Positions 16,481-28,899 are shown, numbered from the stretch's first letter. The stretch is DNA of 64,000 nucleotides from Ardenticatenaceae bacterium (GCA_020634455.1 JACKBQ010000001.1:1984001-2048000); one strand, 5' to 3'. A program made the numbers and translations. Notes: a model not told the origin generated them from the sequence alone.

Positions 16481-17473
16481 ATGATTGATGAAGCAGCACT
16501 GGCTGAACTTTCGGTGGCAGATTTTCGAGAAACGGCCGTTTCCATTGAAACAGAAGTGGGCAGAGTAATCGTCGGGCAAACAGACGTGGTGCGGACGGTG
16601 CTGGTGGGCATTCTCAGCGGCGGGCACGTGCTGCTGGAGGGCGTGCCGGGGCTGGGCAAAACGATGCTCATTCGCACGCTGGGGCAGGTGCTGAAGCTCG
16701 ATTTCAGCCGCATCCAGTTCACGCCCGACCTGATGCCCGCCGACATCACCGGCACGGAAATCATGGAGGAGGCGGATGGGCACCGTGCCTTTCGCTTTCA
16801 GCAAGGGCCGGTCTTTGCCAACCTGATCCTGGCCGATGAAATTAATCGAGCCACGCCCAAAACCCAATCCGCCATGCTGGAGGCGATGCAGGAAAAGACG
16901 GTGACGGTGGCCAACCACACCTATCAACTACCCGCGCCATTTTTCGTACTGGCCACACAAAACCCGATTGAGCAGGAAGGCACGTACCCCCTGCCTGAAG
17001 CCCAGCTCGACCGCTTCCTCTTCAAAATCAACGTCGCCTTCCCCACAGCCGATGAGCTGACGGAAATTTTGGCGCGCACCACGGGCAAAAGCACGCCCGC
17101 GCCCGAAGTTGCCGCCGACGGAGCGCGGCTCATCGCCATGCAGGCGCTGGCGCGGCAGGTGCCGATTCCCAGCCACGTGAGCCAGTACATTAGCCAACTG
17201 GTCGTGGCGACGCATCCGGGCAGCAGTCCGGCGGGGCTGGTGAACCAGTACGTGCGCTACGGTTCCAGCCCGCGCGGGGCGCAGGCGTTGGTGCTGGGGG
17301 CGAAGATTACGGCGTTGTTAAACGGCCGTCTCAACGTCAGCTTTGATGATGTGGCCAAAGTAGCCCCCGCCGCCCTGCGCCACCGCCTCCTGCTCAACTT
17401 TGAAGGCCAGGCCGAAGGCATCCGCACCGATGACGTGGTGGGGGATTTGCTGGCTGCTGTGCCACGAGAGTAA
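16481..17473 (+). CDS. MoxR-family AAA+ ATPase
   Basis: A 330-residue ATPase. Walker A GVPGLGKT near residue 47, Walker B ILADEINRA near 106, sensor 1 ATQNPIEQEG near 151 and the YPLPEAQLDRF stretch are the MoxR signatures. MoxR proteins act as chaperones with von Willebrand factor A proteins, here the DUF58 protein directly downstream and the BatA-like protein at 21840. The ATG at 16481 has AGAGGA upstream; an in-frame extension runs into the REP element and is rejected. Full length. Confidence 0.93.
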   Translation: MIDEAALAELSVADFRETAVSIETEVGRVIVGQTDVVRTVLVGILSGGHVLLEGVPGLGKTMLIRTLGQVLKLDFSRIQFTPDLMPADITGTEIMEEADGHRAFRFQQGPVFANLILADEINRATPKTQSAMLEAMQEKTVTVANHTYQLPAPFFVLATQNPIEQEGTYPLPEAQLDRFLFKINVAFPTADELTEILARTTGKSTPAPEVAADGARLIAMQALARQVPIPSHVSQYISQLVVATHPGSSPAGLVNQYVRYGSSPRGAQALVLGAKITALLNGRLNVSFDDVAKVAPAALRHRLLLNFEGQAEGIRTDDVVGDLLAAVPRE

Positions 17474-17479
17474 GGAAGT

Positions 17480-17537
17480 AAAAAGTGATAATTGAAAAGT
17501 GGACTACTTTTTACTTTTCACTTATCACTTTTCACTC
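17480..17537. repeat. AAAAAGTGATAA / TTATCACTTTT word repeat
   Basis: AAGTAAAAAGTGATAATTG and TGAAAAGTGG are mirrored by ACTTTTTACTTTTCAC and TTATCACTTTTCAC. It forms a long A/T hairpin between moxR and the DUF58 gene, overlapping the latter's upstream region. The same words occur at 25770-25800, 43965-43995 and 49160-49186. Confidence 0.6.
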
Positions 17538-17544
17538 AAACACC

Positions 17545-18456
17545 ATGACCATTTTTGACGAAACCACCCTGCGCAAACTGGAACAGCTCACCCTCGTGGC
17601 GGAGCGGGTGCGCGTGGGCGTGATGAAAGGCGACCGGCGCAGCAGCAAGCGGGGCACCTCCATCGAGTTTGCCGATTACCGCAACTACACCAAAGGCGAC
17701 GATTTGCGGCGGCTGGATTGGAATGTGTACGCGCGGTTGGAACGGCCGTTCATCAAGCTGCTCGAAGAAGAAGAAGATTTGGCAGTTCACCTGCTCGTGG
17801 ATGCCAGCGCCTCGATGAATTGGCCGGAGGACAGTGAGCAGTGGTCAGTGAACAGTAATCAGTTGGAGAATAAGCTGGTTTATGCGCTGCGGCTGGCGGG
17901 GGCGTTGGGGCACATTGGGCTGGTGGCGGGGGATTTAACGGCCGTTACCCTCCTCAACAGCAGCGGCGACCACACCTGGGGGCCATTTCGCGGGCAGCAA
18001 AACTCGTTGCGCTTGCTGCAATTTTTAGAGACAGGGGCAGGCAGCGGCATCACCGACCTGAACCAGTCGCTCAAAAATTACGCGCTGCGCGGACGGCGAC
18101 CCGGCCTGCTCTTTGTTCTCAGCGATTTGCTCTCGCCCAACGGCTACCAGGACGGCCTAAACGCGCTGCAAGCGCGTGGCTACGAAGTTGGCCTCATTCA
18201 CCTGCTCAGCTCCGACGAGGTGGAGCCACCCGTCAGCGGCGATTTGAAGCTGGTGGACATCGAAACTGGGGCCGATGCCGAAATCACCCTCGACCCGACC
18301 ACGCTGGATTTGTACCGCGAGCGCCTGCAAGCGTGGCAAGCCGAGATTGCCACCTACTGTGCCAACCGCCATATTCATTACATTCCACTCACCACCGATT
18401 TGCCCTGGGAAAAGCTGGTTCTGCAAACCTTACGCGTGAAAGGTGTGGTACGTTAG
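17545..18456 (+). CDS. DUF58 (von Willebrand A-like) protein
   Basis: A 303-residue cytoplasmic protein. The DUF58 hallmark GTSIEFADYRNYTKGDDLRR, then DWNVYARLERPFIK, precedes a vWA-type metal site (LLVDASASM near residue 87). Right after DASASMNWP comes a segment, EDSEQWSVNSNQLE, that is encoded by an intergenic-type repeat (acagtgagcagtggtcagtg, 17831-17863) inserted in frame; other DUF58 proteins go straight into the next helix (here KLVYALRLAGALGH). The ATG at 17545 lacks a clear ribosome site. It partners MoxR; the BatA-like gene follows after an intruding kinase gene. Confidence 0.9.
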   Translation: MTIFDETTLRKLEQLTLVAERVRVGVMKGDRRSSKRGTSIEFADYRNYTKGDDLRRLDWNVYARLERPFIKLLEEEEDLAVHLLVDASASMNWPEDSEQWSVNSNQLENKLVYALRLAGALGHIGLVAGDLTAVTLLNSSGDHTWGPFRGQQNSLRLLQFLETGAGSGITDLNQSLKNYALRGRRPGLLFVLSDLLSPNGYQDGLNALQARGYEVGLIHLLSSDEVEPPVSGDLKLVDIETGADAEITLDPTTLDLYRERLQAWQAEIATYCANRHIHYIPLTTDLPWEKLVLQTLRVKGVVR

Positions 18457-18478
18457 CCACTAAGAAACTACCCCAAAA

Positions 18479-18545
18479 AGCCACGGAGGGAAACGAGAAT
18501 TCTGCGAAATGAACCTACGCCTCAAAATCCTCTGTGCTCTGCTAA
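18479..18545. repeat. CCACGGAGG / CCTCTGTGCT word repeat
   Basis: Degraded member of the CACAGAG family: CCACGGAGGGAAACGAGAATTC is loosely matched by AAAATCCTCTGTGCTC. The remaining spacer up to 18726 shows no gene. Confidence 0.4.
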
Positions 18546-18726
18546 TATTCGGATAGGTGCTAAATTTCTCACCTCTTTGAAATCATGGGGGCTGTTTTTG
18601 GGCCTGAGAAAAATGTAGTTAGGACTAAATTGCCTCTTGTTGTCCCTCGTTGTTTAGGCTTTAATTTGGCAGATGCATGTTTCGTCCAACTATTAGTCTG
18701 AAGCGTGGTAAGCGGTGCGGCTTCCA

Positions 18727-21732
<3,006 letters not shown>

Positions 21733-21839
21733 TTACCACCTTCAATTCCCCTGAGAAAATCTCCTCAATCCAGCTGTTCATGATATGATACCCGTGCTAG
21801 GGACGCAGCCACCCACTGCCCCCGATTGCCAAAACAGCT

Positions 21840-23744
21840 ATGCTATCATTTCTCACCCCCCTCTTTCTGCTGCTGGGCCTGCTGGCCGGGCCAATCATCA
21901 TCCTCTACATGCTGCGGCTGCGGCGGCGCGAGGTGATGGTGAGCAGCACCCTGCTCTGGCAAAAGCTGCTGCGCGACCGCGAAGCCAACGCCCCCTGGCA
22001 AAAGCTGCGCCGTAACCTGCTCCTCATTTTGCAACTAATTATTTTGGCGGCGCTGGTGTTTGCGTTGGCACGGCCGTTTCTGCCCACCCCGTCCATCATC
22101 AGTGGCAGCGTCGTCGTTTTGCTCGATGCCTCCGCCTCCATGCTGGCCACCGACGTGGAGCCGACCCGCTTTGACGCCGCCAAGGCGGAAGTTGCCCGGC
22201 TGATCAGCGATTTGGGCGGAGACAGCCAGATGACGCTCATCAAAGTGGGGCAAACGCCCACCGTGCTGGCCGCCGCCACCAACGACCGCACCCAGCTCCA
22301 ACGCGCCCTCGACACGGCCCAGCCAGACCCGGCAGATGCGGCCTGGAATGCAGCATTTGCTTTGGCGACGGGGGCGGCACAGGGATTTCGGGACGGCCGT
22401 ATCGTCATCATTTCCGACGGGGGCTTGCCAAACGATTTGCCGCCGCTGCCCGTCGAATCGATCTACCTGCCGATTGGCGAGAGCGGCGAGAATCTGGCCA
22501 TCACCGCCCTGGCGACGCGCGAAACCGAATCCGGCATCCAGCTTTTTGCCAGCGTGCAAAACGAGGGGCTAATTGACCGCGAAACGCTGCTCAGCATTGA
22601 TTTGGACGGCACGCTGTTTGATTCCCGCCGCCTGACGGTGCCCGCGGGCAGCAGCGTTAATGCCACCTGGGATTTGCCGCCCGGCACCGCCACCATCCGC
22701 GCTTACCTGGGCGACAACGCGGGCGACTTTTTGCCGCTGGACGACGTCGCCTGGGCGGTTCACGAGGGCGGCGTGAGCAATCGCACCCTGCTGGTGACCG
22801 AGGGCAATCTCTTTTTGGAGCAGGTGTTCACCGTCCTGCCCGGCATCGAGGCGTTTAAGGTGCCGGCCGGCAGTGACTTGCTCGACCCGGAAACGTTTGA
22901 CTACGATCTGGTCATCTTCGATGGCGTGGCCCTGCCCGAACCACCACCCGCCGCCGACATGCTGATCATCAATCCGCAGGCGGGCGGTGAAGGCGGGTTG
23001 TTTAGCGTGACGGGCGCTTTCTCCAACACAATCACGACCCGGCTGGAAGAGTCGCCGCTGCTGCAATTTGTAGATTGGTCTGAGGTGGACGTACGCCAGG
23101 CGCAGCGGGTGTCTGCCCCGTGGGCGCAAACGCTGGTAGCAGCAGAAGGCGGCCCGCTGCTGCAAATCGGCGAGCAAAATGGGTACCGCATCGCCCTGCT
23201 CACTTTTGATTTGCGCGATTCTGACCTGCCGCTGCAAATTGCATTTCCCATCTTAATGGCTAATATTACGGGCTGGCTCAGCCCGGGACGCGCCTTTGAC
23301 GCCCCGACGGGACTCCAGCCGGGTGATCCGGTAGCGGTAGTGCCGGGAGCGAGTTCAACGGCCGTTCTCGTACAAAAACCAGACGGCAGCCGCTGGACGG
23401 CCGAAGTGGGCGAGGCAGATTTGTTCTTCACGGAGACAGACACGCCCGGCCTATACACCGTCCTGCTGCGCGACGCGGCGGCAGATCGGCCCGCTGGCAG
23501 CTTTGCCGTCAACCTGTTCAGCCCGGCCGAGTCGGCCATTCGCCCGGTGGCAAGTTTGCAAATTGGGCAAACGCAGGTGGAAACCGAAGATGAAGGCGAC
23601 GTCGGCCAGCGCGAACTGTGGCCCTGGCTGCTGGCCATCGCCGTGGTGGTGCTGATTGTGGAATGGTGGGTACACCATCGCGGCACCCGCTGGCCCAAAC
23701 TGCCCACGGTTTCGGCCAATCGTTTTAGACGGAATAATGGTTAA
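21840..23744 (+). CDS. BatA-like vWA domain membrane protein
   Basis: A 634-residue protein. The N-terminal Aerotolerance/BatA domain has two helices (about 5-25, 60-80) around LRLRRREVMVSSTLLWQKLL, and the vWA domain starts with VVLLDASASM near residue 100, keeping DxSxS. Extracytoplasmic beta domains follow, and a final helix (ELWPWLLAIAVVVLIVEWW) near 600 anchors the C-terminus. BatA-type proteins work with MoxR and DUF58 proteins, both encoded upstream. Possible target of this MoxR chaperone system. Confidence 0.88.
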   Translation: MLSFLTPLFLLLGLLAGPIIILYMLRLRRREVMVSSTLLWQKLLRDREANAPWQKLRRNLLLILQLIILAALVFALARPFLPTPSIISGSVVVLLDASASMLATDVEPTRFDAAKAEVARLISDLGGDSQMTLIKVGQTPTVLAAATNDRTQLQRALDTAQPDPADAAWNAAFALATGAAQGFRDGRIVIISDGGLPNDLPPLPVESIYLPIGESGENLAITALATRETESGIQLFASVQNEGLIDRETLLSIDLDGTLFDSRRLTVPAGSSVNATWDLPPGTATIRAYLGDNAGDFLPLDDVAWAVHEGGVSNRTLLVTEGNLFLEQVFTVLPGIEAFKVPAGSDLLDPETFDYDLVIFDGVALPEPPPAADMLIINPQAGGEGGLFSVTGAFSNTITTRLEESPLLQFVDWSEVDVRQAQRVSAPWAQTLVAAEGGPLLQIGEQNGYRIALLTFDLRDSDLPLQIAFPILMANITGWLSPGRAFDAPTGLQPGDPVAVVPGASSTAVLVQKPDGSRWTAEVGEADLFFTETDTPGLYTVLLRDAAADRPAGSFAVNLFSPAESAIRPVASLQIGQTQVETEDEGDVGQRELWPWLLAIAVVVLIVEWWVHHRGTRWPKLPTVSANRFRRNNG

Positions 23745-23756
23745 TGAAATTTTTTA

Positions 23757-23855
23757 GGAACACAGAGTTGCACGGAGAAGCCACAGAGCTGCACAGAGAT
23801 TTTTTGAGAACTTTTCTCTGTGAAACTCTGCGTTAGCTCTGTGAACCTCTGTGTT
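23757..23855. repeat. CACAGAG / CTCTGTG word repeat
   Basis: AACACAGAGTTGCACGGAG, CCACAGAGCTGCACAGAG on the left; CTCTGTGAAACTCTGCG, AGCTCTGTGAACCTCTGTG on the right. The longest member of its family here, a near-perfect foldback about 100 bp long, directly before the next start codon. Confidence 0.6.
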
Positions 23856-23869
23856 CCGCTTTTTATTTT

Positions 23870-24826
23870 ATGAGTGAACAAGCCAGCCTGGAAACTGAAC
23901 AAAGCACAACGGCCGAACCGCGCTGGTGGTGGTGGCTACTGGCTGGGTTGGCGCTGGTGCTGCTAATTTGGTTGGTGGTTTGGTTGAGTGGTTCGCGGCC
24001 GTTGAAATTTTGGTCGGATACGGCCGTTTCCCCCGAAACCACCCTCAACCCCCAAGCCCTCCTCGTCAACTTTGACGCGCTAAACAACAATCCCGCCGAG
24101 TATGCCAACAAACGCATTCGCGTCACGGGCAACTACTTGCGGCTAGAGCCACCCGATTGCGCCCTGTTCAGCGGCCCGCGCATCCAGTGGGGGCTGGTCG
24201 CCGACGGCTTGCAGCTTAACGCCGTGGGTTTTGAGACGATTGTGCTGCCCATCGTGCCGCCCAACACGCAAATGACGGTGGAAGGCATCTGGCGGCGCTA
24301 CCCTGGCCCGGCAGGCTGCGGCAAGGAGCCAGACCGAGGCTTGTGGTACCTGGACGTGGAGCAAATTGTGGCCCCAAATCCGCTGGTGGCGGGCACGGCC
24401 ACGCCCGTTGGCTTGCTCGCCGTCACGCCGCCGCCTTTCCCCGGTACGGCCACGCCCACCACCTTTGGGCAGCCACCTGCACCTGGCACGCCCATCCCCA
24501 ACGTAACGATTGTGGGCACAGTGGCGGTCGGGACACCAACCAGCACGCCAACTTTCGGCGGAACGGCCGTTCCTGGCACACCAACCTTCACCCCAACCAG
24601 CACCGTTGCCGGGTTTGTTACCCCCACACCTGGCCCCGGCACGCCAACAGCCGTTCCCGGCATCGGCACGCCCACACCAACACCCACCAACAGTGGCAAC
24701 CCCGGCGGCGGGCCAGGAAACCCCACGCCCACCAACGCCTCCCTGGTCACCGCCACGCCCGGCAGTGGCTACCCAGGCCCAAGCCCGTTGCCATCGGGCA
24801 CACCAGACCCATACCCGGGCAATTAG
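23870..24826 (+). CDS. Anchored protein with Thr/Pro-rich C-terminal tail
   Basis: A 318-residue protein of unknown family. One transmembrane helix follows a run of four Trp (residues about 19-45). A globular extracytoplasmic domain (about 55-165) contains NNNPAEYANKRIRVTGNYLR and PGPAGCGKEPDRGLWY, resembling OB-like nucleic-acid-independent domains seen in lipoproteins, with two Cys. The last 140 residues are dominated by TPTPT/GTP repeats, a likely extended, possibly glycosylated stalk. It follows BatA but is separated by a long foldback repeat, so it may be a separate unit. Confidence 0.6.
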   Translation: MSEQASLETEQSTTAEPRWWWWLLAGLALVLLIWLVVWLSGSRPLKFWSDTAVSPETTLNPQALLVNFDALNNNPAEYANKRIRVTGNYLRLEPPDCALFSGPRIQWGLVADGLQLNAVGFETIVLPIVPPNTQMTVEGIWRRYPGPAGCGKEPDRGLWYLDVEQIVAPNPLVAGTATPVGLLAVTPPPFPGTATPTTFGQPPAPGTPIPNVTIVGTVAVGTPTSTPTFGGTAVPGTPTFTPTSTVAGFVTPTPGPGTPTAVPGIGTPTPTPTNSGNPGGGPGNPTPTNASLVTATPGSGYPGPSPLPSGTPDPYPGN

Positions 24827-24830
24827 GAAG

Positions 24831-24892
24831 CAATTGAGTAATTGGGTAAATTGTGGACAATTACTCAATTATCAAATTACCCGATTACATCT
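24831..24892. repeat. AATTGAGTAATTGGG / CAATTACTCAATT word repeat
   Basis: GCAATTGAGTAATTGGGTAA on the left is matched by ACAATTACTCAATT and AAATTACCCGATTAC on the right. Other copies lie at 4671-4697, 36294-36362 and 43937-43955. Spacer between the stalk protein and nudC. Confidence 0.55.
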
Positions 24893-24904
24893 CCCGGAGC
24901 AATC

Positions 24905-25780
24905 ATGAAACTACCCTTCAATCCATCCCTCACGCCCCCAGCCGAGCCAGTTACATCTGCTTACTGGTTTATCTTTCGCGACAATGATTTGCTGGTGGTA
25001 GATGCGGGGGAGACGGCTGAGGCTGCAACAGCCACGGCTGAAAGAGCCGCGTTGCCCACCGCCAGCCACACCTTCGCCCTGCTGCGGCAGCATTATTTGG
25101 GCCAATTGGAAGGCCAAACAGAGCCAATCCACTGCTACGCCGCCGAAGTGGCCTCGGAAACCGAGCCGCCCGCCGGGATGCAGTTTGCCGGGCTGCGCCA
25201 GCTTTTTATGCGCCTGCCCATGGAGCATCTGTGGCTGGCGGGACGCGCCGTGCAAATTATTGATTGGGATCGCACCCACCTGTTTTGCAGCCGCTGCGCC
25301 ACCCTCAACCAGATTCTGGCCCACGAGCGGGCCAAAAAATGCCCCAACTGCGGCCTCATCACCTACCCGCGCATCTCCCCGGCGATTATTGTGCGGGTAG
25401 ACCGGATGATTGATGGGGTACCGCATGTGCTGTTGGCGCGGAACGGCCGTTGGCAGCGCAACTTTTACAGCGTCCTGGCCGGGTTCGTAGAGCCAGGCGA
25501 AACGCTAGAGGATTGTGTGCATCGAGAGGTGTTTGAAGAGGTGGGGATTCGGCTGAAAAAAGTCCGCTACTTTGGTAGCCAGCCGTGGCCTTTTCCCAAC
25601 TCGCTCATGCTCGGCTTTACCGCCGAATACGCCGGCGGCGACATCGTGCTAGAGGAAGAAGAGATCGCCGACGCCCAATGGTTCACCGCCGATACACTGC
25701 CCAATCTGCCCTCCAAAATGAGCATTGCCCGGCGACTGGTGGATGCGTTTATGGAAAAGGTGGAGGGAAGTGAAAAGTAG
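24905..25780 (+). CDS. nudC: NADH pyrophosphatase (NudC-type Nudix hydrolase)
   Basis: A 291-residue enzyme that splits NADH/NAD (and NAD caps) to mononucleotides. A zinc ribbon (CSRC near residue 118, CPNC near 138) is followed by ISPAIIVRVDR and the Nudix box GFVEPGETLEDCVHREVFEE VG (split here by convention) near 185, with the NudC-specific SQPWPFPNSLM downstream. Full length. The ATG at 24905 has GGAG nine bases upstream and is preferred over an extension that starts in the word repeat. Confidence 0.93.
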   Translation: MKLPFNPSLTPPAEPVTSAYWFIFRDNDLLVVDAGETAEAATATAERAALPTASHTFALLRQHYLGQLEGQTEPIHCYAAEVASETEPPAGMQFAGLRQLFMRLPMEHLWLAGRAVQIIDWDRTHLFCSRCATLNQILAHERAKKCPNCGLITYPRISPAIIVRVDRMIDGVPHVLLARNGRWQRNFYSVLAGFVEPGETLEDCVHREVFEEVGIRLKKVRYFGSQPWPFPNSLMLGFTAEYAGGDIVLEEEEIADAQWFTADTLPNLPSKMSIARRLVDAFMEKVEGSEK

Positions 25781-25803
25781 CCTCTTGTTACTTTTCACTC
25801 AAT

Positions 25804-27405
25804 TCAATCTTCAAACAAGCGTACAGGCATCGGGGTATTGCCTTCGGCAGACCATTGCAAAAGCTCAGGCGGGGCCTCTGGAAATGCAGCCCGTCCTGGC
25901 ACCAGACGCAAAAACGTTAGCTGGACATCCTCACGAAGTAGACGTTCCTCTTCCTTAAATACCGGAATCCAGGCCCCCGTATTCACATACCATTGAGGCT
26001 GTTTCGAGCTGTTTTCTCGTTTGATTGCGTGGGTAACGGCCGCATGATCATGCCCGTAAATGTAATAAGGCACATTTGCCAATGACTTGTCTTCATTGAT
26101 GGCTTTGGCCACATCCTGGGCGGCCCAACGCAAGAACGGTGACTCCAGGAGTTTATCCAACATGCGGATGAGAATATTGCCAACAAAGCCGCTTAAACCA
26201 CCCAATATGACAAAAATAACCATGCCGATAAAATCATTTTCGATAAATGAGCGTATTCCAATCAGGATCAGGAGCCAGGCCAAGCCTTTAAAAAGCAAGC
26301 TGGAAACCGTGCCGACGCTGGACAGTCGCGAAGCGCGTTTCATCTTACGGCGTATGTTTGCCTGAATCTCAAGCAGGGTGTTTTCAAATTGTGCAGAAGT
26401 GGTGGACGCACCAGGCGCCGATGCCGCTTCCTGGTTGCGCGCGTGCCACCACCAGCTCTTTAACTGTTTCCATTTCATTTTTAGCCAGGCCAGAACGAAC
26501 CGGGGCAACAAATCTATCAGCACACGAACCATTGCGGATGGTGAATGTTTTAGCACCCAGTTGAGGTATTTCATGATGGGTTTAATGTTGTCCGCAAATG
26601 GGTGAATTTGCTCAACTTTGTTGAAGAAATACCGCACAAAAAAGGAGCCGGAAGGGAGTTCAATGAACTTGGGTGCCTGCGGCAGGCGCGGGTCATTGAA
26701 GTTAGTGAAGTGGTTTGCCGGGTCATATTGGCAGCCATGCTCCACAAAAAAGAGGCCAGGCTCGTATAGATAGTTGGCGGGGAAGCTGACTGCTTTGGCT
26801 AAAGTTTCCAGATTTAACGTATCTGGCATGTTGGGCAGCATGGGCAGAGGGGAAAGGTCGTTGCCGCGTACGGCCGTTTCCCGCCAGCTCACATACATTT
26901 TTGATAATACTCGCCGAAACTCGGTTTGTACCTCTGGCCAATAAAGCTCAATATCGTGGTTCCCCTTCATTAAAACCAACTCATTGCCTTCATGGGCCAA
27001 AAACCAGGCCAACGCCTGAAAAAAGACGAGATGCCCGTTGGCAATGCGCTTAAGCTTCCAAACTGTCTCTCGCTCAGAGGTACCCAAGCCATACTCCCGT
27101 TCATTGGCGCTCAGCTCTTTGTAGGAACGCACGCCCTTTGCCTCTAATAGCTCCTTCCCTTCCGCAGGCTTGGTTACGACTTGTAAAAAATCAAAAATGT
27201 CGCCGTTGATGACCAGCTTCCAGGGGATATTGTGGAATTCAACGGCCGTTTCCCGGCGGCTAAGCTGCACATGATGGGCAATGAACTGCGCGAAGGGTAC
27301 ATCCTGGAAGAAATCTTCGTTGCGTTGAATCAGTCCGTTGGCCGGGTTTTGCCCTTCACTAAGATGAAAATCACTGACAAACAGGTAATTGAATTTTTGC
27401 GCCAT
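25804..27405 (-). CDS. Calcineurin-like metallophosphoesterase with two membrane helices
   Basis: A 533-residue protein. Metal-binding motifs are SDFHLSEG (residue 10), NGDIFDF (near 66), GNHD (near 150), and YIYGHDHAA plus NTGAW near the C-terminus, so the active site is complete. A long insertion (about 225-410) carries a hydrophobic hairpin (LAWLLILIG, IGMVIFVILGGLSGFVGNIL) and probably tethers the domain to the membrane. Substrate unknown; UDP-diacylglucosamine hydrolase-like or nucleotide substrates are possible. Convergent with nudC. Confidence 0.85.
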   Translation of the reverse strand: MAQKFNYLFVSDFHLSEGQNPANGLIQRNEDFFQDVPFAQFIAHHVQLSRRETAVEFHNIPWKLVINGDIFDFLQVVTKPAEGKELLEAKGVRSYKELSANEREYGLGTSERETVWKLKRIANGHLVFFQALAWFLAHEGNELVLMKGNHDIELYWPEVQTEFRRVLSKMYVSWRETAVRGNDLSPLPMLPNMPDTLNLETLAKAVSFPANYLYEPGLFFVEHGCQYDPANHFTNFNDPRLPQAPKFIELPSGSFFVRYFFNKVEQIHPFADNIKPIMKYLNWVLKHSPSAMVRVLIDLLPRFVLAWLKMKWKQLKSWWWHARNQEAASAPGASTTSAQFENTLLEIQANIRRKMKRASRLSSVGTVSSLLFKGLAWLLILIGIRSFIENDFIGMVIFVILGGLSGFVGNILIRMLDKLLESPFLRWAAQDVAKAINEDKSLANVPYYIYGHDHAAVTHAIKRENSSKQPQWYVNTGAWIPVFKEEERLLREDVQLTFLRLVPGRAAFPEAPPELLQWSAEGNTPMPVRLFED

Positions 27406-27638
27406 AGTGAAAACTCCAAAATGCGGCTAAATTTAGGTTGTAAGAAAATATGAATGGTTGTGTAATTAAACTGAGATGTCGGTACGGCCGTTACAATTGA
27501 GTAGGGAAAGTATAGCACAACCGTACCTTGGCTGGGTAAACAGCCTTCGCTACAATGGCAACGCGAACAACACAACATCAACCTAAAGAACGTAAATAAT
27601 CCAAAACTTCCTGCAAAGGAACCAAAAGGGGTCTACTC

Positions 27639-28661
27639 GTGAAAAATATTATCGTGACGGGTGGCGCTGGCTTTATCGGTGCCAACTTTGTTCTCCACAT
27701 GCTCAAAAAATATAGCGATTACAACATCATCGTGTACGACAAGCTGACGTACGCAGGCAATCTGGACAATTTGCTGGACGTGAAAGATGATCCGCGCTAC
27801 GCCTTTGTGCAGGGCGATATTTGCGACGCCGAAATGGTAGAGGCCACCATCCAGAAATATGATGCTGACACCATCGTTAATTTTGCCGCCGAAACGCACG
27901 TAGACCGCTCCATCATGAACCCAGATGCGTTCATCCAGACGGGCGTGTACGGCACCTACGTCCTGCTAGAAGCGGCCAAGAAACACGGTCTGCGCTACCA
28001 TCAAATTTCTACCGACGAGGTGTATGGGCACATCCCGGCAGGATATTCTAGCGTAGAGACCGACAAGCTGGACCCGCGCAGCCCGTACGCGGCCAGTAAG
28101 GCCAGCGGCGACCTGCTGGTGAATGCGTACTTCATCACCTACGGCCTGCCAGTGACGATTACGCGCGGTTCCAACAACATCGGCCCGTTCCAATACCCGG
28201 AAAAAGTGGTGCCTCTGTTTGCCACCAACGCGATTGATGAAGAAGCGCTGCCACTGTACGGAGACGGCCGTCAGATGCGAGAGTACCAGTACGTGGTGGA
28301 CCATTGCGAGGCGATTGATTTGGTGCTGCACAAGGGGGTGCTTGGCGAAGCGTACAACATCGGCACGGGCGAAGAGATGGAAAATGTAGAGATGGTGGAA
28401 ATTTTGTTGGAAACGCTCAACCGGCCGCACGATCTCATCAAGCATGTAAAAGATCGGGAAGGGCACGACCGCCGCTACAGCCTGAACATTGACAAGATCA
28501 AAGCGCTGGGCTGGGTGCCCAAACACACCTCCGCTGAAGCTGTGCGCAAAACGGCCGTTTGGTACCGCGAAAATGAGTGGTGGTGGCGCAAAATCAAGTC
28601 CGGCGAGTTCAAAGCGTACTACGAAAAACAGTACGGCCACCGCTGGCAAACCGAAAAGTAA
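27639..28661 (+). CDS. rfbB: dTDP-glucose 4,6-dehydratase
   Basis: A 340-residue short-chain dehydrogenase that makes dTDP-4-keto-6-deoxyglucose for rhamnose and other surface sugars. Rossmann motif TGGAGFIGANF at residue 7, the TDEVYG active-site segment (Asp-Glu near 125), catalytic YAASK near 150, and the FGPFQYPEK-like NIGPFQYPEK region are intact. The start is GTG at 27639. No other rml genes are adjacent. A CAGATT word repeat and a terminator follow. Confidence 0.95.
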   Translation: MKNIIVTGGAGFIGANFVLHMLKKYSDYNIIVYDKLTYAGNLDNLLDVKDDPRYAFVQGDICDAEMVEATIQKYDADTIVNFAAETHVDRSIMNPDAFIQTGVYGTYVLLEAAKKHGLRYHQISTDEVYGHIPAGYSSVETDKLDPRSPYAASKASGDLLVNAYFITYGLPVTITRGSNNIGPFQYPEKVVPLFATNAIDEEALPLYGDGRQMREYQYVVDHCEAIDLVLHKGVLGEAYNIGTGEEMENVEMVEILLETLNRPHDLIKHVKDREGHDRRYSLNIDKIKALGWVPKHTSAEAVRKTAVWYRENEWWWRKIKSGEFKAYYEKQYGHRWQTEK

Positions 28662-28667
28662 TTCGAG

Positions 28668-28732
28668 AAACCACAGATTACACAGATTTCGCAGATTTTT
28701 TTACGCCTTACAATCTGTGAAATCTGTGGATA
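28668..28732. repeat. CCACAGATTACACAGATT / AATCTGTGAAATCTGTGG word repeat
   Basis: The left half CCACAGATTACACAGATTTC is nearly the reverse complement of the right half AATCTGTGAAATCTGTGG, giving a long hairpin just after rfbB. Best-preserved member of the CAGATT family. Confidence 0.65.
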
Positions 28733-28739
28733 GTAATAT

Positions 28740-28772
28740 AAGACCTGCAACAGTGTTGTGGGTCTTTTTTGT
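28740..28772 (+). terminator. Rho-independent terminator after rfbB
   Basis: AAGACCTGCAACA, a one-base loop region, TGTTGTGGGTCTT, then TTTTT. The stem is 13 bp with two G-U pairs, followed by a T tract. It ends the rfbB transcript before the next promoter. Confidence 0.8.
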
Positions 28773-28819
28773 TTGGATTATCAGTTTCTAAGTAGCGTCC
28801 CCGAAGCAAGGGGGTCCTG

Positions 28820-28894
28820 TGCTATACTTACGGGCGATTTTATTTAGCTCCTTAACCCTTCGCCCGATGCCATCACCCTGCGCAGCGAAGGGTT
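28820..28894 (+). promoter_or_regulatory. Extended -10 promoter and ribosome-site-sequestering hairpin
   Basis: TGCTATACT at 28820-28828 fits an extended -10 (TGnTATAAT-like). Downstream, AACCCTTCGC at 28854-28863 pairs perfectly with GCGAAGGGTT at 28885-28894, a 10-bp stem with a 21-nt loop. The 3' arm contains AAGGG, the ribosome site for the ATG at 28900, so the hairpin could hide it. Seen in sequence; regulation is inferred. Confidence 0.45.
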
Positions 28895-28899
28895 TTATT

